Positions 11,895 through 25,265 of a DNA stretch of 64,000 nt are shown here, one piece after another. Source of the stretch: Cranoglanis bouderius (lineage: Eukaryota; Chordata; Actinopteri; Siluriformes; Cranoglanididae); assembly GCA_023630585.1 (NCBI GenBank), contig CM042565.1:14199013-14263012 (forward strand), in the 5' to 3' direction. Position numbers and translations under genes: made by a program. The notes under the pieces were generated by a model. That model was given only the letters and a program-made list of their open reading frames with translations. It had not been told where the DNA came from and did not search any database. Position 1 is the first letter of the stretch; the number at the start of each line of letters is the position of its first letter.

Positions 11895-12390
11895 TCTCAG
11901 CAAGCAACTCTGACCAATCCCAGGCACAGAAAGTCTGACCAATTCCAGCCACACCCACAGAAAGTCTTACATTTACATTTATGGCATTTGGCAGACGCCC
12001 TTATCCAGAACGACTTACATTAATTTCATTTATACATCTGAGCAATTGAGGGTTAAGGGCCTTGCTCAAGGGCCCAACAGTGGCAGCTTGGCGGTGAGTT
12101 TGACTAATCACTGCCGCTCCCTTAAAAAATGTTGACCAATCCCACCTGGTCCTACAGAAAGTTTGACCATTCCCAGCCACTCATGAGGAACTCTGACCAA
12201 TTTTACACTATTCTGTAGAAAGGTTGACCAATCCCGGCTGCTCCTGCAGAACTGTTTACCCATCCTGGCCACTCCTAAAAAAAATTCTGACCAATCCTGC
12301 CCACCTTCTACTTGAAGGAATTCCCCCCTGCCCAGCAAAATGTTTGACCAGTTCATGTCCACTGCTGCAGTAATTATTGTTTGCTCCTGC
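11895..12390. repeat. Degenerate ~32-bp minisatellite, split by a SINE
   Basis: Units such as 'TTGACCAATCCC-CC-CTCCTACAGAAAG' recur at 31-32 bp spacing. At least two units lie left of the SINE (11900-11966) and about seven to the right (12125-12385). Divergence between units is high. Confidence 0.7.
11967..12118 (-). repeat. A-family SINE inserted in the minisatellite
   Basis: It reads in reverse as head 'GAGCGGCAGTG', then 'TTGGGCCCTTGAGCAAGGCCC', 'TTAACCCTCAATTGCTCAG' and tail 'GCGTCTGCCAAATGCCATAA'. The B-box segment present in the 31618 copy is missing here (internal deletion). Confidence 0.75.
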
Positions 12391-12498
12391 AATATTTTCC
12401 GATGAACTTAGTTTGTACTATTTCTCAAAATAGAAACAAATAAATAATTTAAACCACTTGACCGGAATAAAGCAGCCACCGTGATAAATGAATGAAAG

Positions 12499-12566
12499 CA
12501 GTAAATGTGTCATTTATACATTTACTGTGTAAATGAGAGCATATGCGCCACCACATATGCTCTCAT
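12499..12566. repeat. Two adjacent perfect hairpins
   Basis: Hairpin 1 has arms CAGTAAATGT / ACATTTACTG. Hairpin 2 has 13-bp perfect arms ATGAGAGCATATG (12533-12545) and CATATGCTCTCAT (12554-12566) around an 8-base loop. Confidence 0.8.
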
Positions 12567-12569
12567 GTT

Positions 12570-15500
12570 AATGAACGTACCCTTTAAGCAAGAAAGTATT
12601 CTATTCAGTGTATCCATTTTTTTCTTTGTACAGCAGCCATACAAATGCCTGTAACCAAGAATAGCATGACGGACTGACATTTCAGATACAATACAGTGTA
12701 GAATCCAATATTCGGTCTTCTCGACATCAAGTTAAATGGCTCTTAACCTCCAACGCTGCATCAGAGAGTGCTTTGTTCACCTCTGGCATCCTTGCAGCTC
12801 CTGTTTGTGTTGCCTTAGATTTAAATGCCATCACAGATAGCCACAGAGTTTCTTTTTCCTCGTTCTGTGGCGGATTTACAGAAGGACTGAGCGATTTCTT
12901 TGGGTGCTGTCAAGATCCTTGATGTGAAGAAAGGAAGAACAGGGCGAGTCTACGGAGTCGTCTCTTCCGTTCAGCTTGTCCCCCGTTACAGTGTGTACTC
13001 ATTATCATGCTTCTCCACACGGGGTGTCCATCAGATGATGATGCCTGCCTAACTAATTAAAGAGCTATTTATCAAGATCTGGTAGAACCACCACCGCCCA
13101 CCCCACTCTTGCTGAGTTAACCTACAGTAATTGGATGATGTTTTCCTTAATGCAATCCTAGCACTCCAGTCACATTGATCCACTGCTTAATGGCATTCGT
13201 TCACTCTCAAGCTTTTTAATACAGCGATGGGTTTTCTTAAATTACTGGGTGGCATTGTAATATTCTCAAAGTGAGAGACGAATCTGTCGATGCTGAAGAA
13301 AGTGCAGGTCAGCAATCTTATATGGCTTCAATTTAAAGAGATCTTTGTACTAGTAGTATCAGCATAGCATCCGTTAAGGAATTGGCAGGTATTTTCAGGC
13401 TCTCACGTATCTGCAATGTCTCGGGTCAGCTGCACAGGGTTTCTGTCTGAAACATGGCTCAGTTGTTCTAAATGGACGGGAAGAAAGGAGCCGAGCTGAA
13501 ATGGAGGTTGCAGTGTCTGGAATTGAATGTAAATGGATTACCACAGAACAGGGACCGGCACCCAGCAAGGCGCAATATACAATTCAGGACACATCTAACT
13601 TGGAATGAAATGGCAGCCCTTGAACCCAGCTGAAGGTTGCGGTTCCAGATATCTTGAACAAATAATACGCTCTCTGAAAACAAAACGTGTAAACAATGAA
13701 TTTTGAATGAGAGCACGAAATTGTGATGCAGTTCTTGAATTAGAAATTGTTCAAATACCAACCTGAAATGGCTGTTTCTTTTCAAAAGGTTTTTTTAAAA
13801 AAAAAAAAACATGCTGAAATATCTTCCAAAGTGGTGCTCTGGAAAACTGGCACACTGTAATGGAATATAAGAGCCAAGAACTGCAAAGAAACATCTGTGA
13901 ATTTTACATATGGTTTTTAGACACTTCAAATATATCACATTTTGCACATGTACATTTTTTACATGTAGACTGTGTACCATAACTCACATGGTACATTTAT
14001 TCTCGTGTGTTTTTTTTTTTTTTTTTGCATGGGACATTTTCACGTGAATTGTGAAAATCATGAGTGAATTGAAGAATCATGATTCTTGTTTACATTTAAT
14101 TTTAGTACGATTCATTTATTTACACATACGATTTTGTATGATTTCATTTATTTGCACGTAATTTTTTACATGATTTTTTTTAAATAGATTTTTTTACATT
14201 TCACAACATCACGTGAAATGTATGCGAATTTTTCATAAGGGAACCTCATTTAAAAGCATCCCGCTCTCGCTCAGGTTCTGGCAAGTCAGGAAACAGACCT
14301 GTGTGAAACCATCCAGCAATCAGGTGCCACATTCATGTGTTTTCACTAACGAGGCTTTTCAGCTCCAGCAGCAGGTCGGGCTTTAAACAATCGAGTCTTT
14401 AAATCCAATCAGATGCTCAGATCAGTGTTATACTGGCAACAAATTAAAAGCCCTTTTTAATCACTGTAGCCTTGAAGAAACGTTAGATTTGTGACCGTGT
14501 TAAGCTTTATTAATTAGAACACAACAATGTTTTCATTATTAACTCATTTTCAGTACAGCATGGAACTAATTTTGTAATTAATTTTGTTCTCCACACCTTG
14601 ATTCTGGAATACAAGCACGGAAGATGCATCACGTATTTCATTGTGCAGGAGATAAAAGTGTACTGAGAGACTAGCTAGAGGAATAGATAGAACCTGAGAC
14701 TGATAAATGGACCAACGTTTTTTTTTGCTAGAACGTCTTTTCTCAAGGTCGTCTATGTGATGTGGAGCTGTAGGTGTCCCATCTTGGGTCCAAAGCCTGC
14801 AGTGCTGGCTCGGATTCGGGCCACCTGCTCACTCGGGGAAGACTTACTTGATTCCTGAGAACTTGTGCCAAGAGGGAGTTACCCTCACCACCATTCCAGC
14901 ACATATCCGTCCAAAGTGTGCCAATCTGGAGCCTTCCAAGGACTCTGTGTACGGAAATAATGGAGCCTGAAATGTGCAAGGCCATTTGAGTCTGTGATGA
15001 AAAATTTGATTCCTGGTCTGTGATCTCATGCCTGAGCACATATGTTGCAGGGTATGGTCCCCCCACCACCCCCTACACCTTACCGAGAAATCCGTAGAGC
15101 TCTGGTTCCATCCAGTCAACCTACACGCGGATGACTTGCTGTTGCTGCTCTTACTGCTCGTACTTGTCTTAAATAATGTTTCGTAGCTTAAGTAGAATGT
15201 GTCCCATGGTCCGGGTGCTATTGAATTCCCCGATTGTATCTTCATGGGTGATTAATATCAGAAATGACAGAACAATAAGTACACAGCCTCCCTAAACAAA
15301 AGGGTTTGATTTTGGTTTCTTTCACCTCGGCCTCGCAGGCGAGAAATAAAAGATTACCTTCGGACCACACCATTATTTTTGGTGATGGCACTCATACATC
15401 ACGTGCAGAAGGTTCCTGTCACTGGTCCACGACTGCCCTGGAATACAGAGCAGGACCTTTTTTTTTTCCTTTTCTTTTTACTGAGCAAATGATGAGGTCT

Positions 15501-18500
15501 GTTCCACAACTGTAGCAGGATCTGAGGGCATTTAGGAGTGCTACTTGATACCAAAGTGATACTTGAGGTGGAAAGTTGGACTCTTATTTTACTACCAGGA
15601 TGAGGCAAATCATTCATATTCTATTAAAATACCAGACCACTTGATGTTGCAGGCTAGTCCGCCGTCTCTGCTAATCTCCATGACACTTGTCACCTTGACT
15701 TTAATTTCATCATTTTGCCATAGAACTAAGAGCTCCAGAAAGGGCAGATATTGCTCAATTCTGATGCTGAGGAGAAACTCTCTCCTGCCTGTAATGTATA
15801 TTCCAGAGTTCCAAGAGCAAGAAATGTATGCAGCAGGCAGCCATTTTCTTCTCCTCTGATCCATCAAACAGCAGCATAGCGACCCTTCGTTAAAGAATGT
15901 GGTGCATTCTTTACAGGTGCAAATTCTGCTTACACTTGGGTGTAAATGAGTCAGGAGTTCTCTGTAATGGCTGCCAGCTTTGAATTCAATGCCCAAGCTG
16001 ACTGAATTATGGTTGAGCCATTGGTCCCTGCCATTTGTGTAATGTTAAACCATTTTGTGATCACTGATGTAATGAGATTTTGAACCTGACCTGCAGGTCC
16101 AAGCTATGAGATCAATACAATTCTGATCAAGATGGCTTAAATGACTTTTGATGAGATTCACTGAGGTAATCACACACACACACACACAGCCACCCACATA
16201 CACACGCGGTCCACTCAATGATTGTGCAGTTCCATTTGGCTCTAATAGGAGACCTTCATCAGCTATTGATTTGGGAGTTGCAGAGGCACATGCTGGCAGT
16301 ATTACATGCCATCTTGCCTCCCTCTTTCTCTTTTCTCCCTCACTTGCTCTCTTTCACTCCCCCTCCACTCCGAATGGCTCTCTTAAGCTCAGATCTCATC
16401 AAGCTCTCTTTCTGTGTTTGCCAAACATCTTCTGTCATTACCTTGAAGGTCACCGTAGAAGTCATTTCGGCTTGGCTCCCCTATAAAACTTCATTCCGTA
16501 TCGGTTGTAGGTGCTTCAGTTTGATTGGTGTCACTAATAACAGTGCAGTTGCATGTTTTGTGTCTTCACTCAGGGCCAAATCCTCCGAGCTGGAACCTTA
16601 CACTTGATTAGGTTCATGATTCAATTTTTATTTTTTTTTTTATCATAGCCTGAAGTAATAAGATTATCCAGCTTCAAGCTGATTTAAAATGTATTCCATG
16701 AATATGGAGAACAATATCAGGGAAGGAACCGAGTTGACGGTGAGTGTTGAGGTAAGGCCAATATCAGTATTGGACCATATTTGACATTTTCTTATTTTAT
16801 GCAGTGAGTGTGTGAGAGATTGAGTCACGTGACACAGATCATCTATGATAACACAGATTGTCTTAAAACAAGTCGCCGTTTGTGATGTTTCGTATTACCA
16901 AAGAGTGTGTAATTTGCACTTTGATTGGACAATATGTGCTTAGTCTGTCTACTTGTAGTTTGTCCTTAAAGTAAAGAGATGATAGAGTAAATAATACACG
17001 TCATTCGGGTTCATTACACCTGTGACTGTATTCCACATGTGCCTGCTCATCTGCCGCTAATGATGTGTTATGTTATGGATGTGTCAACAAAGAAGCAGAG
17101 CTCAAATCTAGGGGGCGTGTCACACTGTGTAATCATTTGACACGGCTGTCACTGATAGGCTGCATGAATCTACAGTCTGAGCTAGAAAGAAATCAACCCC
17201 AGCATCATTCCTTGCTTATTTATACTATTATGCGTATTTTTCCTCACAACCATTGGTAGTGCTTTTGTGCTTGGTCCCAAAAATCCAAAATAATCCACCA
17301 TGTTAACAGCAAATAATCTGATGTGGATGCTAAAGAAAGAAACCTTACACTGGCATATTTTATTTTTGAATAAAACAAAAATAACCTTGCTAGCCTATTT
17401 ATACCGTCTGTTAGACTATCTGTTAGACGTCTTTCCCGAGTCACAAGCAAATGGGTATCACAGGCATTGACCTTTGAATAATGCCCATTATTCATAGTGT
17501 AAATAAAACTCTCAGTAATTTCACTTTATTACCGCCTGGAGACGTGGCAGTAGAAGTAAGGTATTGACTACAGCTTTCTTTCTTAGCGTATATTTAGAAG
17601 CTGAGGTCAGAGGTGCGTAGTGTATTTCCCTGGCTGAGAATCAGACGGACAGTTAGTACTACTCAAACCCCGTTCATCCCGTTCATCATCTCGCCTCGTT
17701 TTGGAGCAACCTCAAGAATTCCTGACCTCCTCCCCCCCAAAATGCTGTTAACTTCATAAACCTTTACAAGTATGTGTCACTTCAGCTGACAGCAGCCTGA
17801 CAGCATTTACTTTGACTCTAGGGGTTCACGCAGATGTATGACATGTGGCTTGTGGCATAGGACAGTTACGCGTACTTCACGCCGTCTTGACACATGAGCG
17901 CTTATAAGGAAAACGAGGAAGCAGGAAGTCGGGGATTATGGGTAATGAGTTTCATCAGGCGGGTTCATTAATGATGTCAATGTCTACGCACAATGAAATG
18001 CAAAACTAGGTCTGTTGTGACTGATGAAATGATTCATATGGATTGCTTTTTTTGAGTTTCGAGGAGAACTGATCACCAAGCAAATGGGGCAGTCATTTCA
18101 TTAGATCCTGAAAGCACTCGACTCTCTAATTCATTTTCAAATGACCGGAGTTGTACTTTTTGATTTATGGCTTCACAGTGCCAAAAAAATAAATAATAAT
18201 AACTTGTAGAAATGTTCTTTTCTGAAACAGGTCCCTGTTGACCTAAAGGGCAAAGGAGTGAGTGGTTAATAAAGGAAGTGCGATTAATAATAAAGGATAA
18301 AAATAATGGATCTCCATGTCCTTGCTTAAGCTGTACAAACGTACACACACGTCTCTTTAGATGTCAGATGTGTTATGTCCCAGTCGCTAATGCATCTTGC
18401 AAGCTCTTTAATGCTCGAACAGTCACTAATGCATCTCAGTAGCGCAACCCTTTCTGAAAGAAAGCGAAAGAAAAGAAACGCACGTTTCACAGAAAATACC

Positions 18501-19300
18501 TGTTTTCCATTTCTTTTTATAGCGCTTCAACTTGCCTGACCTTTGAAGATATAAAAGATAGATTTATAGAAAAGCCTCATCAGGGAGTACAGATTTCTTT
18601 GTATCTTTTACTCTATTTTCTTTTGCTGAAAAATTCCTCATGTATTGCTGACAGGCACCTCGAAGGGTCAGAATTAACACAGGCTTTTCTTCTCACGTGA
18701 CACGAGCCACCGCATCCTATATCCCACTGTACTAATCTGTAAATGTGAGCTAGTGGGCACCTGCAATCTTCAAGGAGAAGAGGAAGTCCATTGTTCCCAC
18801 CCAGAGATCAGAGTCAGTTATACCATCTTTGAACCCCAGACATGGATGGAGTTGGTATCGTCGGGATTCAGGCTCATCTTCCAGTGCTAGGGCAAAGCCG
18901 TAGACATTCACACCACTCGGGAGCCCAAAAAGTACATATCGTACTATGAAAAATGTTAATTTGCTTGGATCAGGCAAATTGTCAGACACCATCCTGTTGA
19001 TATCGGAGCCTTTTCTTCCAAATTGCCTGGAGAGACCAAGATAGAAACTTTTTAGAGCGAGGTCTTACCTTCACTAGCATTGTCGCTTAGAGGTAGAACA
19101 GAATACTGGCATGACAATGTAACTTGAGAAGGCATAATATTATATAAGGCAATGTTATGCAATAAGGTTTGTGGTGGATCTGGAGTCTATTAGATGGCAC
19201 AGGTATAGATAGTATAGATGGCACAGGTATAGATAGTATATAATATAAATGTCCCCAGGGGCAACAGGTCGAGTTTTAAAACTTCGTTCCATCTTTTTAA
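12570..19300. other. Long intronic stretch without a recognised gene
   Basis: Mostly single-copy-looking sequence. Seen: a degenerate 'CACGTGAA/TCATG' AT-rich patch at about 13990-14220, (CA)n at about 16171-16190 and a 24-bp tandem duplication at about 19190-19235. The open frames at 14743-15245 and 15610-15996 have no recognisable domains. Confidence 0.45.
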
Positions 19301-19309
19301 CATTGTAAG

Positions 19310-19795
19310 TGTCATGAATTCCTCCTCTCAAACATCAGGTGTGGTTCCCAGCACAGAAGTTTTGTTTTGAGTTCATGTCATGTGCTTTTGCTTGTTATGG
19401 CCATGCGCCTTTGTTTTGGCTTCTGTCCTGTCTCTGCCCCTGTCCGATAATTGGTTTGTTACCTGACTGTGGCCACTTGTTCCGTGTTACTCTAAGCCTG
19501 AGCTGTGTTTTCCTTTCGATCATGGAGTATCCTGCTTTAATTTTGCCTACCTGTATTTTGATCCATTAGACTGTGATATTGGGTTGTATTTCATAGCATT
19601 TTAGCTTAAATAAAGCTAGAGCAAACCTGATCTCGGTTCATTGATGAGGTTACTACCGTTGACCGCTGGCTTCTTTTGAGTCTCTGCTGCTGGATATGAT
19701 TCGATTTTTCTTTTGAAGTGTTAAACCAGTGGGCTTGTTGATAGACATCACCTGAATCCCTGAGATTCTGTAAAACCTGATCAGAATTCATGACG
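19310..19795 (+). mobile_element. Probable solo LTR (486 bp)
   Basis: The ends are inverted: TGTCATGAATTC at 19310-19321 and GAATTCATGACG at 19784-19795 (11 of 12 pair; TG start, terminal CA apparently decayed to CG). A polyadenylation-type AATAAA lies at about 19608-19613. The 'TGTCCTGTCTCTGCCCCTG' and 'TGTTCCGTGTTACTC' blocks are typical, in my memory, of fish Gypsy-type LTRs. No internal gag/pol is adjacent. No clean 4-6 bp target duplication is seen. Confidence 0.5.
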
Positions 19796-19799
19796 GGTT

Positions 19800-21330
19800 A
19801 GAGCTTATCCACTGGGCTTGGAGAAATAAATATTTTATACAGATTAATAGTTCTTCTGCAAATATGGGCCCACTGAAGTTTAACAGCAGGCTTGCCCTGG
19901 ACAGCAAATGACCGCTATCTATAAAACTGATCTGAATAGCAATGGTTAATGGATTGATGTTCTGTAGCGGAGCTTCAGCCCACTTGGGATACCAGGAATG
20001 TCATTCCAAGGAACGCTGTTGTCCTTCACCTGTCATATCTCTGCATCAATTAGATGCACTGAGGGACTGATGGGTATCACATTGGCTCATGTAGGAAATT
20101 TAATCAGTGGCCCCTGAAAAATGACAACGCTTCCATCCAGTCAATCGCATTCATCCAATTCTCTGGTGGTCCCCTTGGATCCTAATTGAATTGGCATGTC
20201 GAGCATTTGCAGCATGAGATACACACGACAACCGCATGCCGAATGTCAGTATTAATGCATTATACCATGGATGTGTGCTTCTGAAATGCTCCCTGGCCCA
20301 TTCTTACCTAGCGTGAGGAGGACAGCGTGATTGGTTGGCTTGCCTCGATCGGCAATTATGCGCCTTGCCTGGTGGCATGTGCCTAAACCAAATTAATGGC
20401 CCCCGTGGAAGAGGTGTCTTTCACAGTGCCTGATGATGGAGCAACATTGCCCCATCCATCAAGCCATGTCCTTGTGTTAACTAGAAGGGTCTTTCAAAGA
20501 TGACGGTTCATTCTTTAAAAAAATAAATACATCCTGGCGAGTTTTGATGTTGACAGAGAATATTTAAAAGTCCCTCGTTCACTCGGTCAGTTAGGGCAGA
20601 ACGAGGTGTGAGAGAAGAGACGGCAGAAGTGAAAGGAATTTTTTATTATAGAAGGTTGAGAAATAAAAAGCTCAGCTCCTGCTGCGTTCCTGCTTTATCC
20701 CCTTGTACATGTTTCATCTCAAAGACATTTCTATGTAAATCCATGCCCTTTCCCGATGGATGAAGAAATCTCATTTGTTAAAAGGAAAAGAGCTTTATTT
20801 AAAAGGATTTGTCAGTTTTCTCATCACGCTCTTGAACCATGCTCGGCTAATGCGTCTTGCTAACTGAACCCTGGCTTATTTTTTTCAGTATGGTTAGGCA
20901 CATGAGAGAATTGTCAGTGTGGGGATAGCCCTTGCCCACAACAAGATAGTGTCCACGGGAGAATATGTTAAGGCCAAGAAGAGGTGAGGGGTCGTGACTG
21001 CTACGGCTAACCTTTTAGCATGGAAATCACCATGGAAAACCCACACGCTCGGAGACTATGACTGAGATGACAGAAATGTTGGATTACAGAAGGTTGTGTT
21101 TGATTTGGTTTGCAGCAGTGCTAAAGGGCTTTTTCAAGGGCAGGGAATGAGGGTTTGTTCTGTTGAGATCACTACAAAAAAAATCACTACAAAAACCTGT
21201 GGGGAAAAAAAGGAGTCAGAGATTTCATAATACTTACAGATTAGTGGTAGCAGGAGAAAGCTAATGCAGCTGTGTGTCTCATCATCTAGCTTTTATTTAC
21301 AACTTAATTATAGGTGCTTGTGTCATCTTC
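19800..21330. other. Intronic sequence without a recognised gene
   Basis: No repeats or frames stand out. The part at 20110-20480 is GC-balanced and non-repetitive and is discussed as a possible conserved element. Confidence 0.4.
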
Positions 21331-21339
21331 TGTCATAGC

Positions 21340-21960
21340 CATGTCTATGGAAAAATTAGCAAAACTGACACTGTATGTCAAATTAGAAACAGTTAGCAAA
21401 TCTGGTGCTGTATGTCGAATTGGCTTATTTTATTAGGTTATCTTGGCTTGTCTCTGAAACATTTAGGAAAATCTGACTCAGTATGTTGAGTTAGCTTGCC
21501 TTAGAAATGGTTAGCAAGTCTTGTGTGGTGGTTTGTGGTGTGTGATGTGTGTTTGCCTGCATTTTTGGTGCTGTATGCTGAAATAGCTTGACGTAGAAAC
21601 AGTTAGCAAATCTGACTCTGTTTGTCGAATTAGCTTATCTCTGAACAGTAGGCATATCTTGAGCTGCGTGTGAGATAGCTTATCTTAAAAACAGTCAGTC
21701 TGACACTGTATGTCAAATTAGCTTGTCTGAGAAACAGCAACTCTAGTGCTGTATGTCGAGTTAGCTTGCTCATCTCTGAAACAGTTAGCCAATCCGACTC
21801 TGTATGCCGAGTTAGCTTATCTCTGTAACAGTTAGCAAATCTGGAGCTATATCTCGAGGTATTGTGTAAAATTTTGTGTTTTGTGTCGAATTAGCTTGTC
21901 TCTGAAACAGCTAATTTGACTCGGGCTGTCTTTAAAACAAATCTGGTGCTGTATATTGAT
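21340..21960. repeat. Degenerate 47-bp minisatellite
   Basis: Units approximate GAAACAGTTAGCAAATCTGA + CTCTGTATGTCGAATTAGCT + TATCTCT. Two exact-length 47-bp units can be counted at about 21598-21644 and 21778-21824. Interruptions occur at about 21510-21570 and 21855-21880. Confidence 0.8.
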
Positions 21961-21969
21961 AGAATAAGA

Positions 21970-24580
21970 ATGAGCCAACCTGGCTGTGTACTTTTAAAGA
22001 GAAAATTACGCAGCTGCTACCCTTACTGCCCCCAGATGATCCATTCCATGGAATCAGGGCATGTTTATTTTTCTCAGCCTTGATGGAATAATAAAAGGTT
22101 TATTTTCAGTGGGTATTTATTACAGTCATTAAAAGAGTTTTTATAAAGCAGACGTTTCACAACCAAGTTTGTCTCGGCTGACAGCCGAGTCTGACAAGCA
22201 TGTGTGAGTTTGTGATGTGCGCTATATTGTGATAGATATTGCATCAAAACTCCGACTGTTGTATAATTCCAGCTCTGTTTTTGTGCGTCTGCCTGTCTGA
22301 TCCTGTGTGTCTGATCCTGGTAGCGAATAACTTCCTGGAAGTGACTGCCATATACCCAGTCGTGTTATCCGTTTTGACACAATAACAAGGATATTTCATT
22401 CAGAGTGCTTTAAAGCCTAAAGCCAGAGCTCCAGTTCTTCTTCCACAGCCATCACAAATGATAAGGAAATGAAGCGAGGGGAAAGAGAAAAAAAATAAAA
22501 ATCCCATTTAGATTCAGGATATAAACTAAGTTTGCGTTTGTGTAATTGCTTATGAGACATGACATACATAACCATATGTCTAAGCATCACTAGATTGTTG
22601 GGCATGATGCATTTGCATCTTGAAATAGTGAGATTTGTTGTAGCTTTAAATAAATCTTCAGTGGTGTCAGTAGTAAATTCTTTTAAAATGATCATCTCCC
22701 ACGCTAGCATCTTGTATCCTCAGCCTCTGACTGACTCAGCGTGTGCTGCTGCCACGGCTAAGCGCTGTTGAGATGCTGCGCTAAGGTCTAGCCCGCCATT
22801 CAATTCTCCACAGACTGAAAGCTCAAAACTCATTGGTTTACTATCGACCTGTTTATCTTCTTAGCACTTAGCTTCCTAGCGTCATCAGGCAGGCAGGACC
22901 CATGAGTACACACAGCAATTGAATCCACAAACCTGCGGAATGGAGTATATTTACACGTTGAACAGTCGTATATCAAGTTAATCCAATCTGAACTTTCATG
23001 GAAAGTCATGGATATGAGTGAGGGGGCGGAGTTAGTGTTGTGTTCACGGGTTGTGTTCACATTCACAGTTCCAGTGCAGCCGAACTCAGACCACCTCCTA
23101 CAGGTAGTCTCGGGTCCGGTACCGTGGTGGTCTTCCTGGTCCGTATGACAGCTTTCACATTTCATGCAATCCGTGCTGTATTTCAGCCTAAACTGCCAGC
23201 GTGAAAGCCCCCTTAAAGTTTTAGCTTTTACCTTTGCGTGTTACAAAGCGCTGACACTGGAGACTCCTTCCATAAATGCTAAATAAACATCTCCTCACTG
23301 AAAACCACATCAACGATTTTGTCATCTAAATGTTTACACATAGGAATTTTACTGATTGTTACTTTATAACAGACTTTAGAACACTCATGAGCAACAGTTG
23401 TCCTTGTAAAATCAACTTTAGTCATTAATTTCGTAGACTACATCAGGATGGACCTTCATAGCTCTAGGATTAACCTCTTATCCCTGAAGGCACTTCCTCA
23501 TCACTACCACGTAGCCTACCTAGAATTCATCATAGCCCCGGCGGCCGTCCTTTGACTCGTAGCTCGGCTGAAGCGATCATTAATATTCACGCTGAGCCAA
23601 CGGAAATCGAGCTAGCGAGCTGTGGGGTTACCGATGGCAACATAGACGAACCCCCGTTCTCCAACATCACACTCCACTGACCTGCGAGCTCCCTCTCACT
23701 ATATCTGCCATGGAAATCATGCACACATCAGTGCAGCCCAATCATTAGACTGAACATTTTTTAATTACCTAAATTGATTTTTTTTTTTTAAATTTTATTT
23801 TATGAAATGCAGCACGTGTAAACAAATGTGGTGCATTAAACTGGATTAGGCCTTATGATCTGGATTTGTGTTCATATACAAAAATGTGTCAATAATGTAC
23901 ATGTCACAACATATTGCCCTTAGTCAAATATTGAAAAGCAATTAGTCATTCAGAATACTGTGTGGAGATTACAAAGCCAGCTCATTCGCAGTGTGGTGTA
24001 AATAAAATCCTCAAAGTCACTGAGAGTCACTGAGAGACACTTCGGCTGCGCATGCTTGAGTGGACATGGTCAGCTTGAATTTACATAAATCTGAAAATAA
24101 AAGCGAAAAGGACAATATGCTTCACCGATGAAGGAGAGATCGTGTACTGTGGCAAACACAGCGGACTCTTACATAGGCCAGGATCATTAATAATTCATGA
24201 ATGAATGTGCTATTAAAAGGAGCCATGGTAATCTGTCGGTTATTGATTTTCCTCCCCCTTTTTATTTCTTAATCTATTGGCATCATTGTATATACTGTAA
24301 CTATTTTGTTCATTTAAATTTACATTTAATCCTGTTATTGCTTATTCCTGTTAAGACAAATAAAGCAGCTTGTCACGTTGCAGAGAAACTGGAAAACTAC
24401 TGTAACAGTGCTGACACTGGAGACTCCTTCCAGAAACGTAAAATAGTAGCAAAGTCTCACCACATCTACAATTATGTTTTTCACATTTAAAAAAAAATAA
24501 TAAATCTGTTTATTAATAGTCTTATGTTTATATGAAACATCCACTATACAAGTTCCGGTATAGCTTGTTACTGTAGAAAC
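21970..24580. other. Intronic sequence without a recognised gene
   Basis: It contains one probable transposon-derived patch (23020-23215) and otherwise no recognised repeats or frames. Confidence 0.45.
23020..23215. repeat. Interspersed DNA-transposon-type repeat fragment
   Basis: It contains 'GTTGTGTTCACATTCACAG', 'CTCAGACCACCTCCTACAGG', 'GGTCTTCCTGGTCCGTATGA' and ends 'CAGCGTGAAAGCCCCCTTAA'. I recall this arrangement from teleost MITE-like repeats. Inverted repeats were not resolved. Confidence 0.4.
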
Positions 24581-24604
24581 GTTAACATATCAGAACAAGC
24601 GCAT

Positions 24605-25218
24605 TAAGTAAGGAATAATTGACTCCGGTCCGCTGAATTATGAGAAAATAATGCACACCCTGAGGTGGTAATGCGACGTGAAGCGGAATGGCCGTTACAC
24701 CTCGGGTGTGCATTATTTTCTCATGATTCAACGGACCGGAGTCAACTATAACGCTTATACCACAGTTGCCACACCTCAAGACGTCGTTCAGGTGTTTTAT
24801 TTCAAGACATTTGTCGGGTTTTTGTCTTTAAAATGCGCTTGTGTGTGGAACGAATTTATTACGCATCCCATCTCAAGCCTCCGTTGATAATTCCAAAACG
24901 TCATTTTAGTCATCAAACGTCTACAGTAGAAACAGAGGCTTTAGCCATTGATATGCAATTGGAGAGAGAGAGAGAGAGAGAGAGAGTTCGCAGTTCTTTT
25001 TTCATTTCATGCTGGTAATATAAAAAATGAACAAACAAACAAACAAATAAATATTGATAGGCCTACTTGTTCACTGGGTTTTTCCGTTTTTTATTACTGC
25101 AGAAAATACGTAGAATAAATAAATAAATATTGATACTTGGCTTTTCACCGGCTTTTCTGTCTCATTACTGCAATAACACGTGCTCTCTCTCTCTCATGCC
25201 CTCTTTTTCTTTTTTCTT

Positions 25219-25265
<47 letters not shown>

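Noticed and set aside
14743..15245. Two overlapping minus-strand frames of 108 and 133 codons
   Set aside because: They are in different frames over the same DNA, with no recognisable domain and no splice or start context.
15610..15996. 128-codon minus-strand frame
   Set aside because: No family character; chance frame in single-copy intron.
21340..21960. CRISPR-like regular spacing
   Set aside because: The units are contiguous and diverged without unique spacers, in a vertebrate intron.
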